Notes: generated by a model not told the origin, from the letters alone. A stretch of DNA of 64,000 nucleotides from Dipteronia dyeriana (GCA_032871835.1 CM065300.1:2857768-2921767); one strand, 5' to 3'; shown: positions 1 through 12,002, numbered from the stretch's first letter. A program made the numbers and translations.

Positions 1-769
1 ACATGTCTTCCATTAAATATTTTAAGATGGTGAAAATAATATTCTCACCACACTCTTCTGTAAACCCACTAATTTGATATAAGAATCATTTTCTATTTTG
101 TGGACTTGTTGAATCCATAGGCTCATTTATTGAGTTTTGAACACCACACATGCATTGTGTCTAAACATACAAAGGTACAATTACAATTCAAGTATGATAT
201 GAGCTACAAGAAAATGACCCACATCATTAAATTTAGCATGGAACCATGTTTTCAACTTTTATATAGTTAAAAGTCTCTAAAGTTAATTGTAACCAAATTA
301 CCATATTTAAACGTTCACGTATAGTGACTAATGATAAATCTTTTTGTCCTTTGAAATTTATACGGTTAAGACTAATTCAATAAACATGATCTTTTATCGG
401 TGAATGAGAGATTTTACCTCAAAGAAACTAATTTTGGAAAAGCATTATTATAAAGAATGGTGTGCCATCTTTGAAATTATTTTATTGAACTTTTTGTTTG
501 TTAGTACAAAATAGAGGTAATGGGGTATGGCAAATCAACATTCATTTGCATCATAGTGTCCAATTTTTAATCAAGTTGTTTAATCCTTGAAGTGACTCCA
601 AACGGCCAGTAGTAGCACAACACTATCCCGAAAAGGTCCACTCGAATATATATATTGATAATATCGCTTCATTCATATATATATATAAAAAAGGTTGATA
701 TAGTATTCAAAACACATTATATGATAAAAAGATTATATACAATTAATAGAATGAGTTTGAGACCTCAAT

Positions 770-1030
770 GGCAACAACAGACGACGTGACGTGGTTGGGA
801 CGATCCTTGATCCATCCGGTCCATCAGCGCAAAGATCGGAAGGGACACGTGGTGGTGTCTCGTTGCGCAAGTCGTGGGGTCCATTCAAATAAGAAAAAAA
901 AAACTGTGTGGGGCCAACGCGGGAAGAGAGTAGTACTACTGCTGGGTCCCGCACAAGCGATTAAGTTTTGTGATCAGATGGAGTCGGAGGTCGGGCCCCA
1001 CTAGAGTGTACGTGCGCCTGTCATACACGT
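770..1030. promoter_or_regulatory. GC-rich island with G-box/ABRE, possible orphan promoter
   Basis: This stretch is clearly GC-richer than its surroundings. It contains a CACGTGG core at 846-852, a TGACGTGG near 785 and several GGGCCC/GGGTCC motifs, as seen in some plant promoters. A TATAAAATA follows near 1041. No reading frame that could be its gene lies on either side within about 1 kb, so the promoter role is only an inference. It could equally be a fragment of a transposon or of a lost gene. Confidence 0.3.
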
Positions 1031-1616
1031 CAACGTCACCCTATAAAATAAAATTGTAAAAACAAAATAATAATAATAATAAGAAAAGAGGTGCAGGCCT
1101 TGTGACTGCGGGGGCCCATTTTCGCTGAGTAGGTTGAATCCAAAGGACATTATTTATTATTCAATTCACTTTTTTATTTTATTGTTTAAGCGTAAAAATT
1201 ATCTCAGAATCTATTTGATCACAAAGTATCATCTAAAACTGGTTCAGTTCAATATTTTTGTTTTTCAAAGAAATTATCTTGGATTTTTAGGAGAAATTGA
1301 GACTAGTTTCGAATAATTATTGTATGATATATGGATTTTTGAATGACAGTATATTTTTAGATAAAAGTTATATAAACTCACCAGTTTATTATCGCCTGAT
1401 TTTGTAGTTATTTATCAAAATAAATTTACATACTACTTCTTACATTTCTTAATCCTATATGTTATTCATATTATTTCTTAATTACAATTTTGGTATATCC
1501 AACGTCTAGAAACTTATTGCGTAACCATAAGATATCTTACTAATTAAGCTAGTGGTCATGGATGAATCATGTACAAGTAATATTTATATATATGATATTG
1601 AGGGGATGATATAAGA

Positions 1617-1713
1617 TTAGTCCGGTGGTACATCTTTCTCACATCTGAACCATAAAGTTATGGATTCAAATTCTTTCCTTTTAAAAAAACCTAAATTATA
1701 TTGAAATACTTTA

Positions 1714-1735
<22 letters not shown>
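1617..1735 (+). repeat. SINE-like tRNA-derived repeat, degenerate
   Basis: The sequence has a tRNA-like A-box region (TAGTCCGGTGGTAC) followed about 40 bases later by a B-box-like GGATTCAAATTC, then an AT-rich tail ending in a TA microsatellite. This order is typical of tRNA-derived plant SINEs. A weaker relative with CTCAGTTGGTAG and GATTCTTGAATC lies near 17685-17750. Both are too decayed for a firm family assignment. Confidence 0.35.
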
Positions 1736-1756
<21 letters not shown>

Positions 1757-2189
1757 TTGAGGTTGAGGCTGTTGATGTATTGAAGATTTGAAGATAAGGA
1801 GTACACAATAGAATATCCATATTAAATTGGGTGAATCATCATCGTCGTTATCAAAAGTAACTCAAAAGCTTTTTTTAATCCTTTTCTGGAAAATGAAAGA
1901 CATGGGATTTTATGTAGAAGAAAATTTTCGATCCATCGAATGTATTGCTGCTGAATGGCGTTGGTGCATCCGGTTACTAAGAATAAAACATGTGGCTACC
2001 AAACTATTTATCGGTTACAATTTCAATATAGCCAACATCTATAAACTAATGTTGCATAACTATACGATATTTCTCACTAGTTAAGCGAGATGGTACAGAT
2101 GAATCTATGTACAAGTGGTATTTATTAAAGATATTGAGGTTGATGTATTGAAGCTAAGGAGTATTAAGTACACTATTGGATATGATTCG

Positions 2190-3115
2190 AATTTTCAATG
2201 ATTATCAAACGGGATTCAATCAATACACATACTTTCTGGAGATGTGGAATACGTATGGAAGTATGAGATCGTGTTTAAAAGAGACTTGAAGACCGAAAGA
2301 ACTGAAAAAATGAAATCTGGTAGTAATCACGACGTAGATCGCAGTGCAGACAAGCGTACAGACCGTGGCACAGAGAGTGGTCAACTCCAGTGGGATCACG
2401 TGGTGTAGACCACGACAGAGACAAATGCACCCACCATGGTATTCTGAGTGGTGGACGACAGTGACGATTCCCGGTGTAGGGCGCAGGTGACCAACCGCAA
2501 CTCAGACCGCAGTAATGGCGAATTTTGCTAAAATCAGGAATGTTGCGTGAAAATAGAAAATGTGTTTTCTTTCGGAAGTTATTGTGGTAATCGGAAAATG
2601 AAAGAGTTTGTCTTCATAAAGAATAGGGAAGTCCTGCACTTAAAAGAAAATATTTAAAAAATAATAATAAGATTTGTCATAAATAATAAATATTATTTAT
2701 GTGGAACAAGTAATTATTGTACGTTTAGGAGTATAATTTTCTTTTGACTTAAACTCTCCGTAATTCATATAAATAGACCGTAATAGCTAGGCTACTGGGT
2801 GGTATAAAAAATTAGCAAAATATTTTAGAGATTTCAAGAGAGTATTATTGAGTGTAATTGGGTTTGGAGTATTTTTTAAAGAGAGAATATTGAGTGAAGT
2901 TGTAACAATTTTCTTCATAGTGGATTAATCTCTTGTCGTCTTAATGGCCGTGGTTTTTTTCTGATTTGAGTTTCCACGTAAAATCTTCGTGTGTTGTGTA
3001 TGATTGGATTTATTTTCTTATATCTTATTTATTTATTTATTTATTTTGCTATTGTTTGTTTGTATTCTATCCGGTAACGCTTCCGCGTAGTGATGATTTG
3101 TCCACTAACATGCAC
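2190..3115 (+). repeat. Copia-type LTR relic, borders unresolved
   Basis: A GC-richer first half (about 2330-2520) is followed by an AT-rich half with a run of features seen at the 3' side of many plant Copia LTRs: repeated TTGAGTG motifs, a TTCCACGTAAAATC block near 2971, GTGTTGTGTATG near 2990, and GGTAACGCTTCCGC near 3072. No primer-binding site and no matching target-site duplication were found, so it is probably an old solo or truncated LTR. Confidence 0.4.
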
Positions 3116-6100
3116 ATGAGAATCTCATTACTAAATTGGGTTAGAGTGTGTTTGATATGACTTTTCAATTAAAGCTTGTAGAATAAATCTTTTACAAGTT
3201 GAGATTTTAATAAAAAGCTGTAAATTGGTATTCAATTAAAAAAATATTTTTAAGTTAGTAGATTGTTTCACAATATATCTTCAAAAGAGCTTTTAATTAT
3301 CACAAATTATAAAATATGGTATAGAGTATAGACAAAGTATTTAAGTCTTATAATAAAAGAGTACATAATGGAATATTTAAGTTTCATGGGGGTACTATTA
3401 ATAATGCATCTTTATTAAAAAAAAAGTCTCAAAAAGAGCTTAGTGGGAGAAGTGTAACACCAATAGACGCAAAATATTTTTAAAATTTGCCAATAATAAT
3501 AACAATAAATCTTAAAAATGCTTTTAATATTTAAAAAACACTATTGGTCCATACAAAAGATGCACAAAATGCACACCAATCATCGTCTTCAAAAGTAACA
3601 TAAATGTATTTTTTGATTCATTTATGAGAAAAGAAAAAGATGAGATTTTAAATAGGAGAAAATCTTTAATCCATCGAATGCATTGCTGTGAATGGTGCAT
3701 TCAGTCATTAATTATAAAATATATGGCTACTACGTAAGATTTTCCGACTACATATCTTACCTTGGATTGTCGGATGCATCATTACACCTATTCATTACAG
3801 ATTTTCTCAAGTAACAGTAGTTGATAAGTACATGCTGTGCTCCCAAGTCCCACACAACAAACTCTCTCTCTCTCTCTCCTCTCTCTATGTATACCTATCT
3901 CATTCATGTTGAAGAAATCAAAATTATTGAAATGGAACAACTAGCTGTCAATTGAGAGAGCGAGAGAAGGGTACCCAATGTTGTACTGTTAGTTGGAATT
4001 AGATCCACATCTCAAGATTTGTACTCACTTTGACAGGCTTGCAAGAAATCAAGTCCAGCCAATTTCATTGCATGTCCTCCTCAATTGCCTTTCAGTTCTT
4101 CACTTCACTCACACACATCTTGGGCTCTCTATGTAAATGTACCTCTGACTTCCAATGTAATCAAATCTCCAAAGTTTAACATCACTTTTTACAACTTCTT
4201 TGAAGATGTATTATTAGTTTATTACAAAATACATACATATCTCAATCATTGTGCTTGGGTTTTAAGTTTTACATAAGTGAAATTTTCAAGAATTTGGAGA
4301 TCTACCTTTCCATGCTGATGGGTACAAATTTTATAGGAATCCCCTCAATCATTGTCTTAGGATAAGTGGCAACACAACTATGTCGTGTGAAAGATTTAAA
4401 GCTATGAAATACATCTAACGTCTGAGATTTGAAATTTGAATATTAACGAAATCCCGATTATTATTCATAGTGTATAATGACTAATGAGCTCTTGCAATAT
4501 TGCCAAGATCAAAGAAGAAGCTCAGTAATAAGCTACATATCTTCAAAAGATAGCTTGGAACCATGTGAAAAATGGGATCAATGCTCTGTGTTCATGTGCC
4601 CAAATACATTCCATTTGTGGTGTAGATCGAAAACTATAAATTATTACAAGTTTATGCTCATATTAAAATAATGCAAATTGAGCAATTTCTTAGAGCCAAT
4701 GATGGATCTAAAAATGTTGGAGAAAAATGGGATCTTCATTTTGCTTTTAGCAATAATTATGAGATAGTTTTAGTATTAGTTGAAGTCAGCAAAACGTAAA
4801 GTGAAACAGCAGCATACATAGCTGTTTGCCTGTTTGTTTGTTGTTGTTGCTTCACAGAAAGATCTATATTAATTGCAAATGGTTTTCACTGTCTGGATCA
4901 TCGTCATTTGAAATTGAAGGACAAACTAATCAATATGCTATGTGCCTATGTGTGAATTGTTTTTGAATTATAAATTTAGTTGGTGGTTAAAATATTTAAC
5001 GAATAGATTTTCTATTAAAATATTTATCGGATGGACTACGAAAATAAAACCGTAATATGATTTTGGTTGCATGGAAGATTTCTTTCTTTCTTGCTTTCTA
5101 CCGACTCTCTGTGCTGTGATTAATTGACAGCTTGTAGTTATCAAAAACTCTGAAGCTTTTTTGGATTGCAAAGTCAACATCCATCATTGGATGGTGCTGC
5201 ATGCATCCTCGTTAATTGTGAAGAGAACCAAAAAAAAAAAAAAAAAGTGTAGTGGCCCCTTTCTACAGTCTACATGCACTCCAAAAAGTGCACTCCATTA
5301 CAGGTTTTTATTTTTCCACCATTGGGCCTGGCTCAATCTCAAATCTCAAGTTTCCAATCCATCAAAATTTCATCAACTTCAATCTTATAACCCACCAACA
5401 ATGAAAAGTTCCAACATGGGCTTGAGCCAAATCAACAAATATTTGAAAGTTCTTTTAGGGCAGGTAACAAAAAGGTCGATGGGTTAGGCTCGATCATATT
5501 CTTTATTCGTAATTTATGTGCAAGATCCTTATAATCTAGTTTATAATTTTTTTTAATAAACACTTTAATTATAAAACATGAATTAAGTTTTCTCTTTTTT
5601 CACTGAGATTCTCGATTAATAAACATGACTTCAGACCTCAGACCTCAGTGCAAATGGTCGGTAAGAAAGAAACAGACTTTGTAGCCATGCAAATTGATGT
5701 CTTGATTTTTTTTTTTATTATACGTCCTAACTAGAGAAACTCCTTGTATCTAAATACATACGGTGATGAATCCTTCTTATGATATGAGTGGAGCCATGGC
5801 CATAGCCCATAGGTCCACAATTTTTTATAAGAAATCTATTTGAATTTTACTGTACTTCTTTTGTCATTTACATGTTTTTATTATAATTTGTAATACAAAT
5901 TGACCCCAGACCTTTCTTCAAATTTGATTAACCTGACTTGGACCTCTCAATAATGAGCGCATGACTCGGAGTTTATGGGGTTCCAATATGTTGCATGATC
6001 CGCAGTTTAGTTTTGTGTCTTTGAACAACCGTTTTTAAACTAACTCGTCAATGTTTCTTCTTCTATTTAGTATTTACACATAAATAAACAAACAAAGATT

Positions 6101-6153
6101 TCTTTGCAAACATTTATCAGTTTCTGTTTTTCTGATCTTTGCCCACCAACCAG

Positions 6154-6263
6154 GTAGCAACATTTTCATGTTTTCATGTTTATATGATCACTTCATTTTG
6201 ATGATTCTTTGCTTGGTTTGTTAGTTTATTTGTTTGATTATGATATATATTGATTTGCTGCAG
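6154..6263 (+). other. Probable leader intron of the exonuclease gene
   Basis: CAG|GTAGCA at 6151-6158 fits a 5' splice site, and TTTGCTGCAG ending at 6263 fits a 3' splice site 14 bases before the ATG at 6278. The start of the leader exon was not located. Transcript data would be needed to confirm that this intron is used. Confidence 0.45.
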
Positions 6264-6277
6264 TGAATTTTGTTAAA

Positions 6278-7935
6278 ATGAGGGCAATTACTTCAATTTT
6301 ACAAATACCCAGACGCAGAATCCAGCCATTCTCATTTCTTCAATCAGCCACTCTGTCAGAAAAATCATCACAAGCACTAACAAAAACTTGTCCTGGAAGT
6401 TATTCTAAACCAGGCAGCAACCGAGGCACTAAAAGTAGATTCATGCCGAGCCACTTTACAAGTATCAAGTACTCTGATGCTGAACAGATGAAGATTCTGG
6501 TCACAGAGAGTAGAGAGTTGAAGAATCTTTCAGGAGTTTACGTTATGGATCTCGAAACCACAGGATTTTACGATCGTTGCAGGATCATAGAATTCGGGGC
6601 CCGAAACCTTTTAGGAGGCAAAAACAGCTGTTTCGAGACTTTAGTGAATCCTGAACAATATGTTCCGAATTCTCATGTTCATGGCATCACAACCAACATG
6701 GTTAATCAACCTTATGTCCCAAGGTAATGTGATACTTCTGGTCACGTTTGATGTACAAGATTGGATTGAGAATGATATTTAATCAAATCCTGACCGATGC
6801 TAGTCCTGTCTAATCCAATCCAATCCAATCCATTGTATCAAATGTTGTGGACGAAAAACTTATTATGATAGATTTAATTAACGTTGTATGTTCTGTTGGA
6901 AAAATTCCATCATATGGGATCACACGTATGAATATTAAATGTGTTGTGCTATCTTTTGGTTAAGCCTAAATTAAAGTGATCTAATTAAGATTTAAAGTTT
7001 TAAGGTTTAAGGGTATAATTGTCATGTAATTAATGTGTAGATACCAGGGTGCTATTTATAATTTGTTGAGAGACCGAATTAAAAATAACCAACATATAAT
7101 AATTTGATTATTATATATATTTAGGGTTATGGTCTCCAAATTACACGATACTTTTATTTTCTCTGTATCCCCATCAACAGAGCAAAATAGAACACTGTAG
7201 AGTTCATAAAGGTCGTAATAATTTGGAAGATCACAACCCGTTCACAAATCTCCAGTAATAGATTCAGGTACGCTTCCGCTTATCAATTATCTATATTTTT
7301 CTCTTGAATTGATATAGGGTTTGATTAAATATGTATAGAAACATATTTAAGTTAAACATTCAGATTAATTTTATACATAAATATGTTATTTTTATGTTAA
7401 TCGAAATCCTTACATGTTCAGGATGGAGGACTTAATTCCAATCCTGATGCAGCATACGAAAAACCGCCAAGTTCCTAAAGGGCATGCTTTGTTTATTGCT
7501 CACAATGGGCGCAGATTTGATGTGCCCTTTTTGATTAAGGAATTTAGTCGTTGCAACATGGATATCCCTACTGATTGGCTATTTCTAGACACTCTTCCTC
7601 TCGCTCGTGAATATATGAAGTTATACGGTTAGATTTTTTTTTATTTTCTGCTCAATAGGTCCACATTTTGTACTTATTGATTAACTATTGATTCTAATTC
7701 TATTAATAATTTAATAGGTCCACTTTCTCCGAAACTGTGTCTACAAACACTTCGTGAGTATTTTGAGATTCCATCGATAGATTCAAGTCATCGTGCCATG
7801 TCAGATGTAAACGTCCTATCATCTATATTCGAGAAGATGATTTGTGACATGAATCTTACGATTACTGACCTTTTAGAGAGATCTTTCAAAGCTTCGGATT
7901 TGGTAATTGCCTCCAAGAAAAATATGAAGAACTGA
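6278..7935 (+). CDS. DPD1: DEDDh-type exonuclease, DPD1-like
   Basis: The gene has three exons, 6278-6723, 7422-7627 and 7718-7935, joined in frame to give 289 residues. The three exonuclease motifs of the DEDDh family are present in order: DLETTG (ExoI, exon 1), AHNGRRFDVPFL (ExoII, exon 2) and HRAMSDV (ExoIII, exon 3). The first 80 or so residues are rich in Ser, Arg and Lys and poor in acids, as expected of an organelle transit peptide. Known relatives (Arabidopsis DPD1) are Mg-dependent exonucleases that degrade plastid and mitochondrial DNA in pollen and ageing leaves; the motif spacing and the sequence around PNSHVHGI fit that group best. It could instead be another organellar member of the family. 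I chose the ATG at 6278 because upstream in-frame sequence has no ATG and runs into a splice acceptor. Intron 1 contains a solo LTR ending just before the acceptor. Confidence 0.85.
6894..7414 (+). mobile_element. Solo LTR, Copia type, inside intron 1
   Basis: The element is 521 bp, begins TGTTGGAAAA and ends CTTACA (TG...CA). It is flanked on both sides by the 5-bp target-site duplication TGTTC (6889-6893 and 7415-7419). A GGTACGCTTCCGC-like block near 7267 is common in the R-U5 part of plant Copia LTRs. No internal domain or second LTR is present, so it is a solo LTR. It lies one base from the AG of the exon 2 acceptor. Confidence 0.8.
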
Positions 7936-8633
7936 AACTAGCATAAATATAACCTTAGTTTTTACCACCTTTACATGTAGTGCTAAAAAATACCCTAGTG
8001 AATCATCAATGTATAGAGAAATCTTCTTGCTGACTCCTAGTGATTACTTTCGGTTGCAATTAAAAACTCTGTTATTTCCTTTAATTGAAGACATACATGT
8101 TGTGCTGCAATGCAATGGATTGAGACAATTTCAACTAATAAATTTATCTTTTTAAGAATGGATAGATATATAACTCGAACATATATACTTTGGCTATTAT
8201 CTATTAGGGGATTAAAGATGTGATTTTTTTTTTTATAAAAAAAACCCGCTTCTATTAAAGATGTGATACTTCCTAAGAATGGATTAGAAACATAATTACT
8301 TAACCACCTCAACTTCTTTGTGAGTGAGTAATGAAGCAATCACACGGTGAAGATATATAATGTGGACTATAGTTTATAGCTCCAAATGTATACAAACCCA
8401 ATTTTCCAATTTTTTTAAGAGTAGAATTTGAAAAACTGCAGATTTTAGAAATCCCCTCCTAAATTTATTTTTTTCTTCCCTTTTTTGGGTGCAATAATGT
8501 ATAATTTTAGTACATAAAAAGAGAGTGGCACTCCAGACACTACTGTCTTCCAGCTCATTTCCAACTGGTTTGGGCCCATTGGGCCAGGTTTCAAAGATTA
8601 TATATAAAAAAAAAAACTAAAAGGTGAATTGCT
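7936..8633. other. Intergenic, 3' flank of exonuclease gene
   Basis: AT-rich DNA between the exonuclease stop codon and the tRNA. No gene is seen. A T-run on the minus strand at about 8610-8622 lies where a Pol III terminator for the tRNA gene is expected. Confidence 0.5.
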
Positions 8634-8706
8634 GCTCTCGTTGAGAGTCGAACGCAAGACCTCCCGCTTACTAAACGGGTGCTCTAACCAACTGAGCTAC
8701 GAGAGC
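8634..8706 (-). tRNA. tRNA-Thr (anticodon AGU)
   Basis: Read on the minus strand this is a 73-nt cloverleaf. The 7-bp acceptor stem pairs GCTCTCG with CGAGAGC, the D arm contains AGCTCAGTTGGTTAGAGC, the anticodon stem pairs CCCGT with GCGGG around the loop TTAGTAA (anticodon AGT, threonine), and the T arm contains GTTCGACTC. There is no intron and CCA is not encoded, as usual in plant nuclear genes. A CAACAAG motif just upstream matches the CAA start context of plant tRNA genes, and a T-run follows at 8610-8622. Confidence 0.95.
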
Positions 8707-9260
8707 TTGTTGCTTTCAGTTTTGAAATTAAAGTCAATATAAAAAACAATACATTTTAGGCTGTGGACAACCCCATTCAATCTACTGATCGGAAACTGAC
8801 CAGATGAATTACTATTTATACAGTCCATATATCTCAATTTTTCTCTTACGAGTACGCGTTTTGAACATATTTAGAATATATTAATATATATTAATATATT
8901 TTTATTATTTATATTATTTATATTATTATGATTAAAGTTATTTTTTTACTTAATAAAAATATATTAATATGCATTAATATGTTTAAAGTTTATACTAATG
9001 AGAGAAAAAATACAGTACATCCAGTAAAATATATACTGTTTACTATTATTCTAATATTAATATTGTTATAAACGTAGATATCTGACACACATGCACCGGT
9101 GCCAACGGACACTTAACTCTTAATTTAATGTTATATCGTAATGCTTTTAAAAGGAAATTAATTTTTGTTGAAAAAAAGCTTTTGAAATTAAATAAATATC
9201 GCTTTTAGTGAGCAAGAGGCTATACGCCTATACCCTATAAACTAATAAACGTGGTTAAAC
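8707..9260. other. Intergenic, AT-rich
   Basis: No gene is seen. The region includes strongly AT-rich stretches of repeated TATTAATATA and TTATATTATT at about 8875-8950. Confidence 0.5.
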
Positions 9261-9264
9261 ACTA

Positions 9265-9329
9265 CACGTGGTTGAAGGACTTGGTCCAATCAAATTGCAG
9301 GAAGTGACGACGCTGACGCAATCGCGTCA
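9265..9329 (+). promoter_or_regulatory. ABRE/G-box and TGACG motifs upstream of Di19
   Basis: CACGTGG at 9265-9271 is a G-box/ABRE core, the site bound by ABA-responsive bZIP factors. TGACG occurs at 9305-9309, and a near-palindrome TGACGCAATCGCGTCA lies at 9314-9329. They lie 310-375 bp before the Di19 start codon. These motif types fit a gene induced by dehydration or ABA; actual use is an inference. Confidence 0.5.
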
Positions 9330-9640
9330 CTGGTTTAGTAAGACTATTTTAGGGGCATATGTGAAAATAACTAATATTTGAAGGGTCGTTTCTGCAAAAA
9401 AATCGTCTTCATAAAGACTTCGAAGCCCCTCCAATACGGAAGTTCGGTAGAGAGTCTCTCTGCTCTGCCCTCCAAAATTTCTCTGTACCGTTCAGTTCTC
9501 TTTTTTTTTTTAGGGTTTCTCGATTTCAAGATTTTTTGCAGTTTAATTACGCTGTGTGTTGCCACCACAGAATCAAATTCAATTCACACTCTCTTTCATC
9601 GAACCAGAAAGAAGAAGAAATCACCGTCGTCGGAGGAGAA

Positions 9641-12002
9641 ATGGACTCGAATTCGTGGAATACTCGTCTTTCAACTGCTGCTTCTCGGCGGTTTTTGTCT
9701 CGATCTGGTAAACTTCTAAAATCCCAACGCATTCCTCTTTGTTTCCTGAGAAAATTAAGAAAAGAAAGTTTTTTTTTTGTTCTGTTCATTGGAATTTGTG
9801 TACGGTGCAGATCTGTATCTCGGAGGAGGGTATGAGGAGACGGAAAATGGAGACGACGAATCGGGAGCGCTGTTTCTTTGCCCGTTTTGTGCTGAAGATT
9901 TCGACATTGTTGGACTTTGTTGTCACATCGATGAGGATCATCCCATTGAAGCCAAAAACGGGGTATCATTTTGATTTCTTTCTTTTGTTTTTGGTTAAAT
10001 TATTAAATTTTGAATTGATCGACTTGTTAGAGTTGTAAAGTTGTTAACTTTTTAGTTGTTTTAGTGATTTACACTGGTGGGTCGTGGAAATGTTAATTGT
10101 GTCTTTTGTTTAATAAAAGAGTGTAACTGTGTGGAGCAATCAAGTGTCTGAAAAGTGATAGAAAGTGAGATCAGAAGAAGTTTTTCACTTTTGATATTGA
10201 AGAAGGTGCTGCTGGGTGGTTTATTTTTTGAGGTCTGGAAATGTTCATTTTCGAACACTTACTGTTGTTCTAGTTAGGGTTTTCAAGCTTATCTGCCAAA
10301 ATAAAGAGTTTTGATTCGCAGTTATTGTTGTAGGATGAATTTGTTTTACAATATTGGTTTATTTATCTGGTATTTCATATCTTTGGAGATTAGCAATTGC
10401 TTTATAGTTGCATTTGTTCATACTTGCATTATTTGTTGTTGATTTCTTCTTTTTGTGATTTCAGGTGTGCCCTATTTGCCCGAAGAGGGTGGGAACGGAT
10501 ATTGTTAGCCATATCACCATGCAACATGGGAACTTTTTTAAAATATCCTTTCGCTGTTGCTTTTACTTATTTTTATTTTTTATCTTTTAAATGTGTTCTG
10601 TTGTTTTAGCTTCTCTTGCATGAAGTAGTTGAATAATACTGGGTTTATACTCGTATGATCCTGGCAACTGTTGTTCTGTCCAATCAAGAAACCAGTTCTT
10701 TTGGGAATTTAAAGCTTCTCTCCTGGTGATTTTGTCTCAACATCAAGTGTGCATGTCCAACTACTTTGCCAGGATAGAAATTTGTCCACATGTTAATCTA
10801 GTGGGTCTTTAACATGTATGCATTGCTTCCAGTTTGCTTCCATGAGATATTCCGAGTGTAGATTGCGTTGAGTACCGACTTTAGTTCTTACTTGTCAGTT
10901 GTCACTGAATATTGTTTGCATGCCTTTTGTTCCAAATTATGTAGCTGAGTTGTTTTGTTCTGTTGAGCGCTCGATGCTTCTGTCTTCTTGTTCCTTTTTG
11001 TTTTGGTCCCAACTCTTTTGCATGGCCATGATGAAGAATATCAGTCTTCCTTAACTGTATATTACGTGCAGCGCAAAAGGAGATTCCGTAAGGTTGGGTC
11101 TAATTCAACAATTTCCATGTTGAGAAAAGAACTGCGGGACGGAAATTTGCAGTCCCTTCTCGGGGGATCTTCATACCTCCTTTCTTCTTCCAATAATACA
11201 GAACCTGATCCATTGCTGTCGTCATTTATTTTTAATTCACCGAAGGTTGATGAACCTGTTAGTGTGCAACCTCATTCTATGGTTGAAGCAGCCTCAATAA
11301 AGGAAAGCTCAAATGAGAATTTCCGTGAAAGGTATGTTTCTTGGCTATTAATTTTCTTTCCTTTTACAAATTCCATTGTCTTAAAATAATTTAATTCCAT
11401 CCAGTTGTTGGTTTCTTTATGATCTTTTTTAAAGGACGGTGTGGGATTATGTTTATAGAAATTTCAAGGCAATTTTGAAAACTGAAAGTAGGAAAGATAA
11501 TATCTTGCTTGGTTCCCTCAATGACTAATTTTAAGCATATAGTACTTTTGCTGCTAAAGTGTGTACTAACTAACATCTGCATGATTGATTGGTAAATAAA
11601 ATGGCATTTCATTTACAGGATCTCAATGTAGGATACTAGGATGACATGTCAATGTGCTTGTATTTTCATGTACTTTATCAGGAAATAGCTATGGTTGATT
11701 CAATTTAAATCATACAATTGTTATTGTGAACAGTGAGAGTGGCTAATTTTAACTTTGGTAGCCATTGATTTTCCCTTCAAATAATTTTATTAGTGTGGGA
11801 TGGAAAATGTTGTTCAAAACATAATTCTTTCCATTGAATTTTGTAATTCACAGATTTCTTCTTATTCTAACACCAATCTATGGTTTACACCAGAAACAAG
11901 CAAAAGCCTCCGCTATCACACAAGGACCAAGAGGAGAAGGCTCGCAAAAGTGAATTCGTCCAAGGACTCTTGATGTCCACTATTCTTGACGACTACTTAT
12001 AA
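9641..12002 (+). CDS. DI19: Di19-family zinc-finger protein
   Basis: The gene has five exons: 9641-9707, 9811-9962, 10465-10542, 11066-11331 and 11894-12002, giving 223 residues, the usual Di19 size. It starts MDSNSW. Two unusual Cys2/His2 fingers typical of the family follow: LFLCPFCAEDFDIVGLCCHI in exon 2 and VCPICPKRVGTDIVSHI in exon 3. Next comes the basic patch VQRKRRFRK, which is the likely nuclear signal. The C-terminal Di19 domain includes DPLLSSFI and ends SEFVQGLLMSTILDDYL. Di19 proteins are nuclear, bind DNA and act in drought, salt and ABA responses. Introns 1, 2 and 4 are GT-AG; intron 3 is AT-AC. Family resemblance across every junction makes the model firm. Confidence 0.93.
10543..11065 (+). 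other. U12-type AT-AC intron in Di19
   Basis: The intron starts ATATCCTTT, the exact 5' consensus of AT-AC minor-class introns. It has a perfect U12 branch site TTCCTTAAC at 11047-11055 and ends TTAC at 11065, 11 nt after the branch A. Splicing here joins HGNFFK to VQRKRRFRK in frame, as the protein family requires. There is no usable GT at the exon 3 end. Confidence 0.9.

Larger units (their letters stand above)
1..6060. other. Gene-poor flank with decayed repeats
   Basis: I see no coding sequence I can support here; all open frames are short and unlike known proteins. The DNA is AT-rich, with a (TA)n(GA)n microsatellite near 1714-1756, a CT-rich tract near 3863-3890, and several diverged direct repeats between 1.5 and 3.8 kb. 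A GC-richer island lies at about 770-1030, and an LTR-like stretch at about 2190-3115; both are listed separately. Confidence 0.6.

Noticed and set aside
3838..4270. Possible microRNA precursor or UTR near the CT-rich tract
   Set aside because: No known plant miRNA sequence or convincing hairpin was recognised by eye.
6894..7414. Solo LTR belongs to the Copia element at 45.9-55.5 kb because both LTRs are 521 bp
   Set aside because: The sequences are unrelated (TGTTGGAAAA versus TGTAAGGTTA start, different interior); equal length is coincidence.
9547..9969. Minus-strand 140-codon frame over Di19 exons 1-2
   Set aside because: It is antisense to the Di19 exons, has no family resemblance and spans the intron without splice logic.
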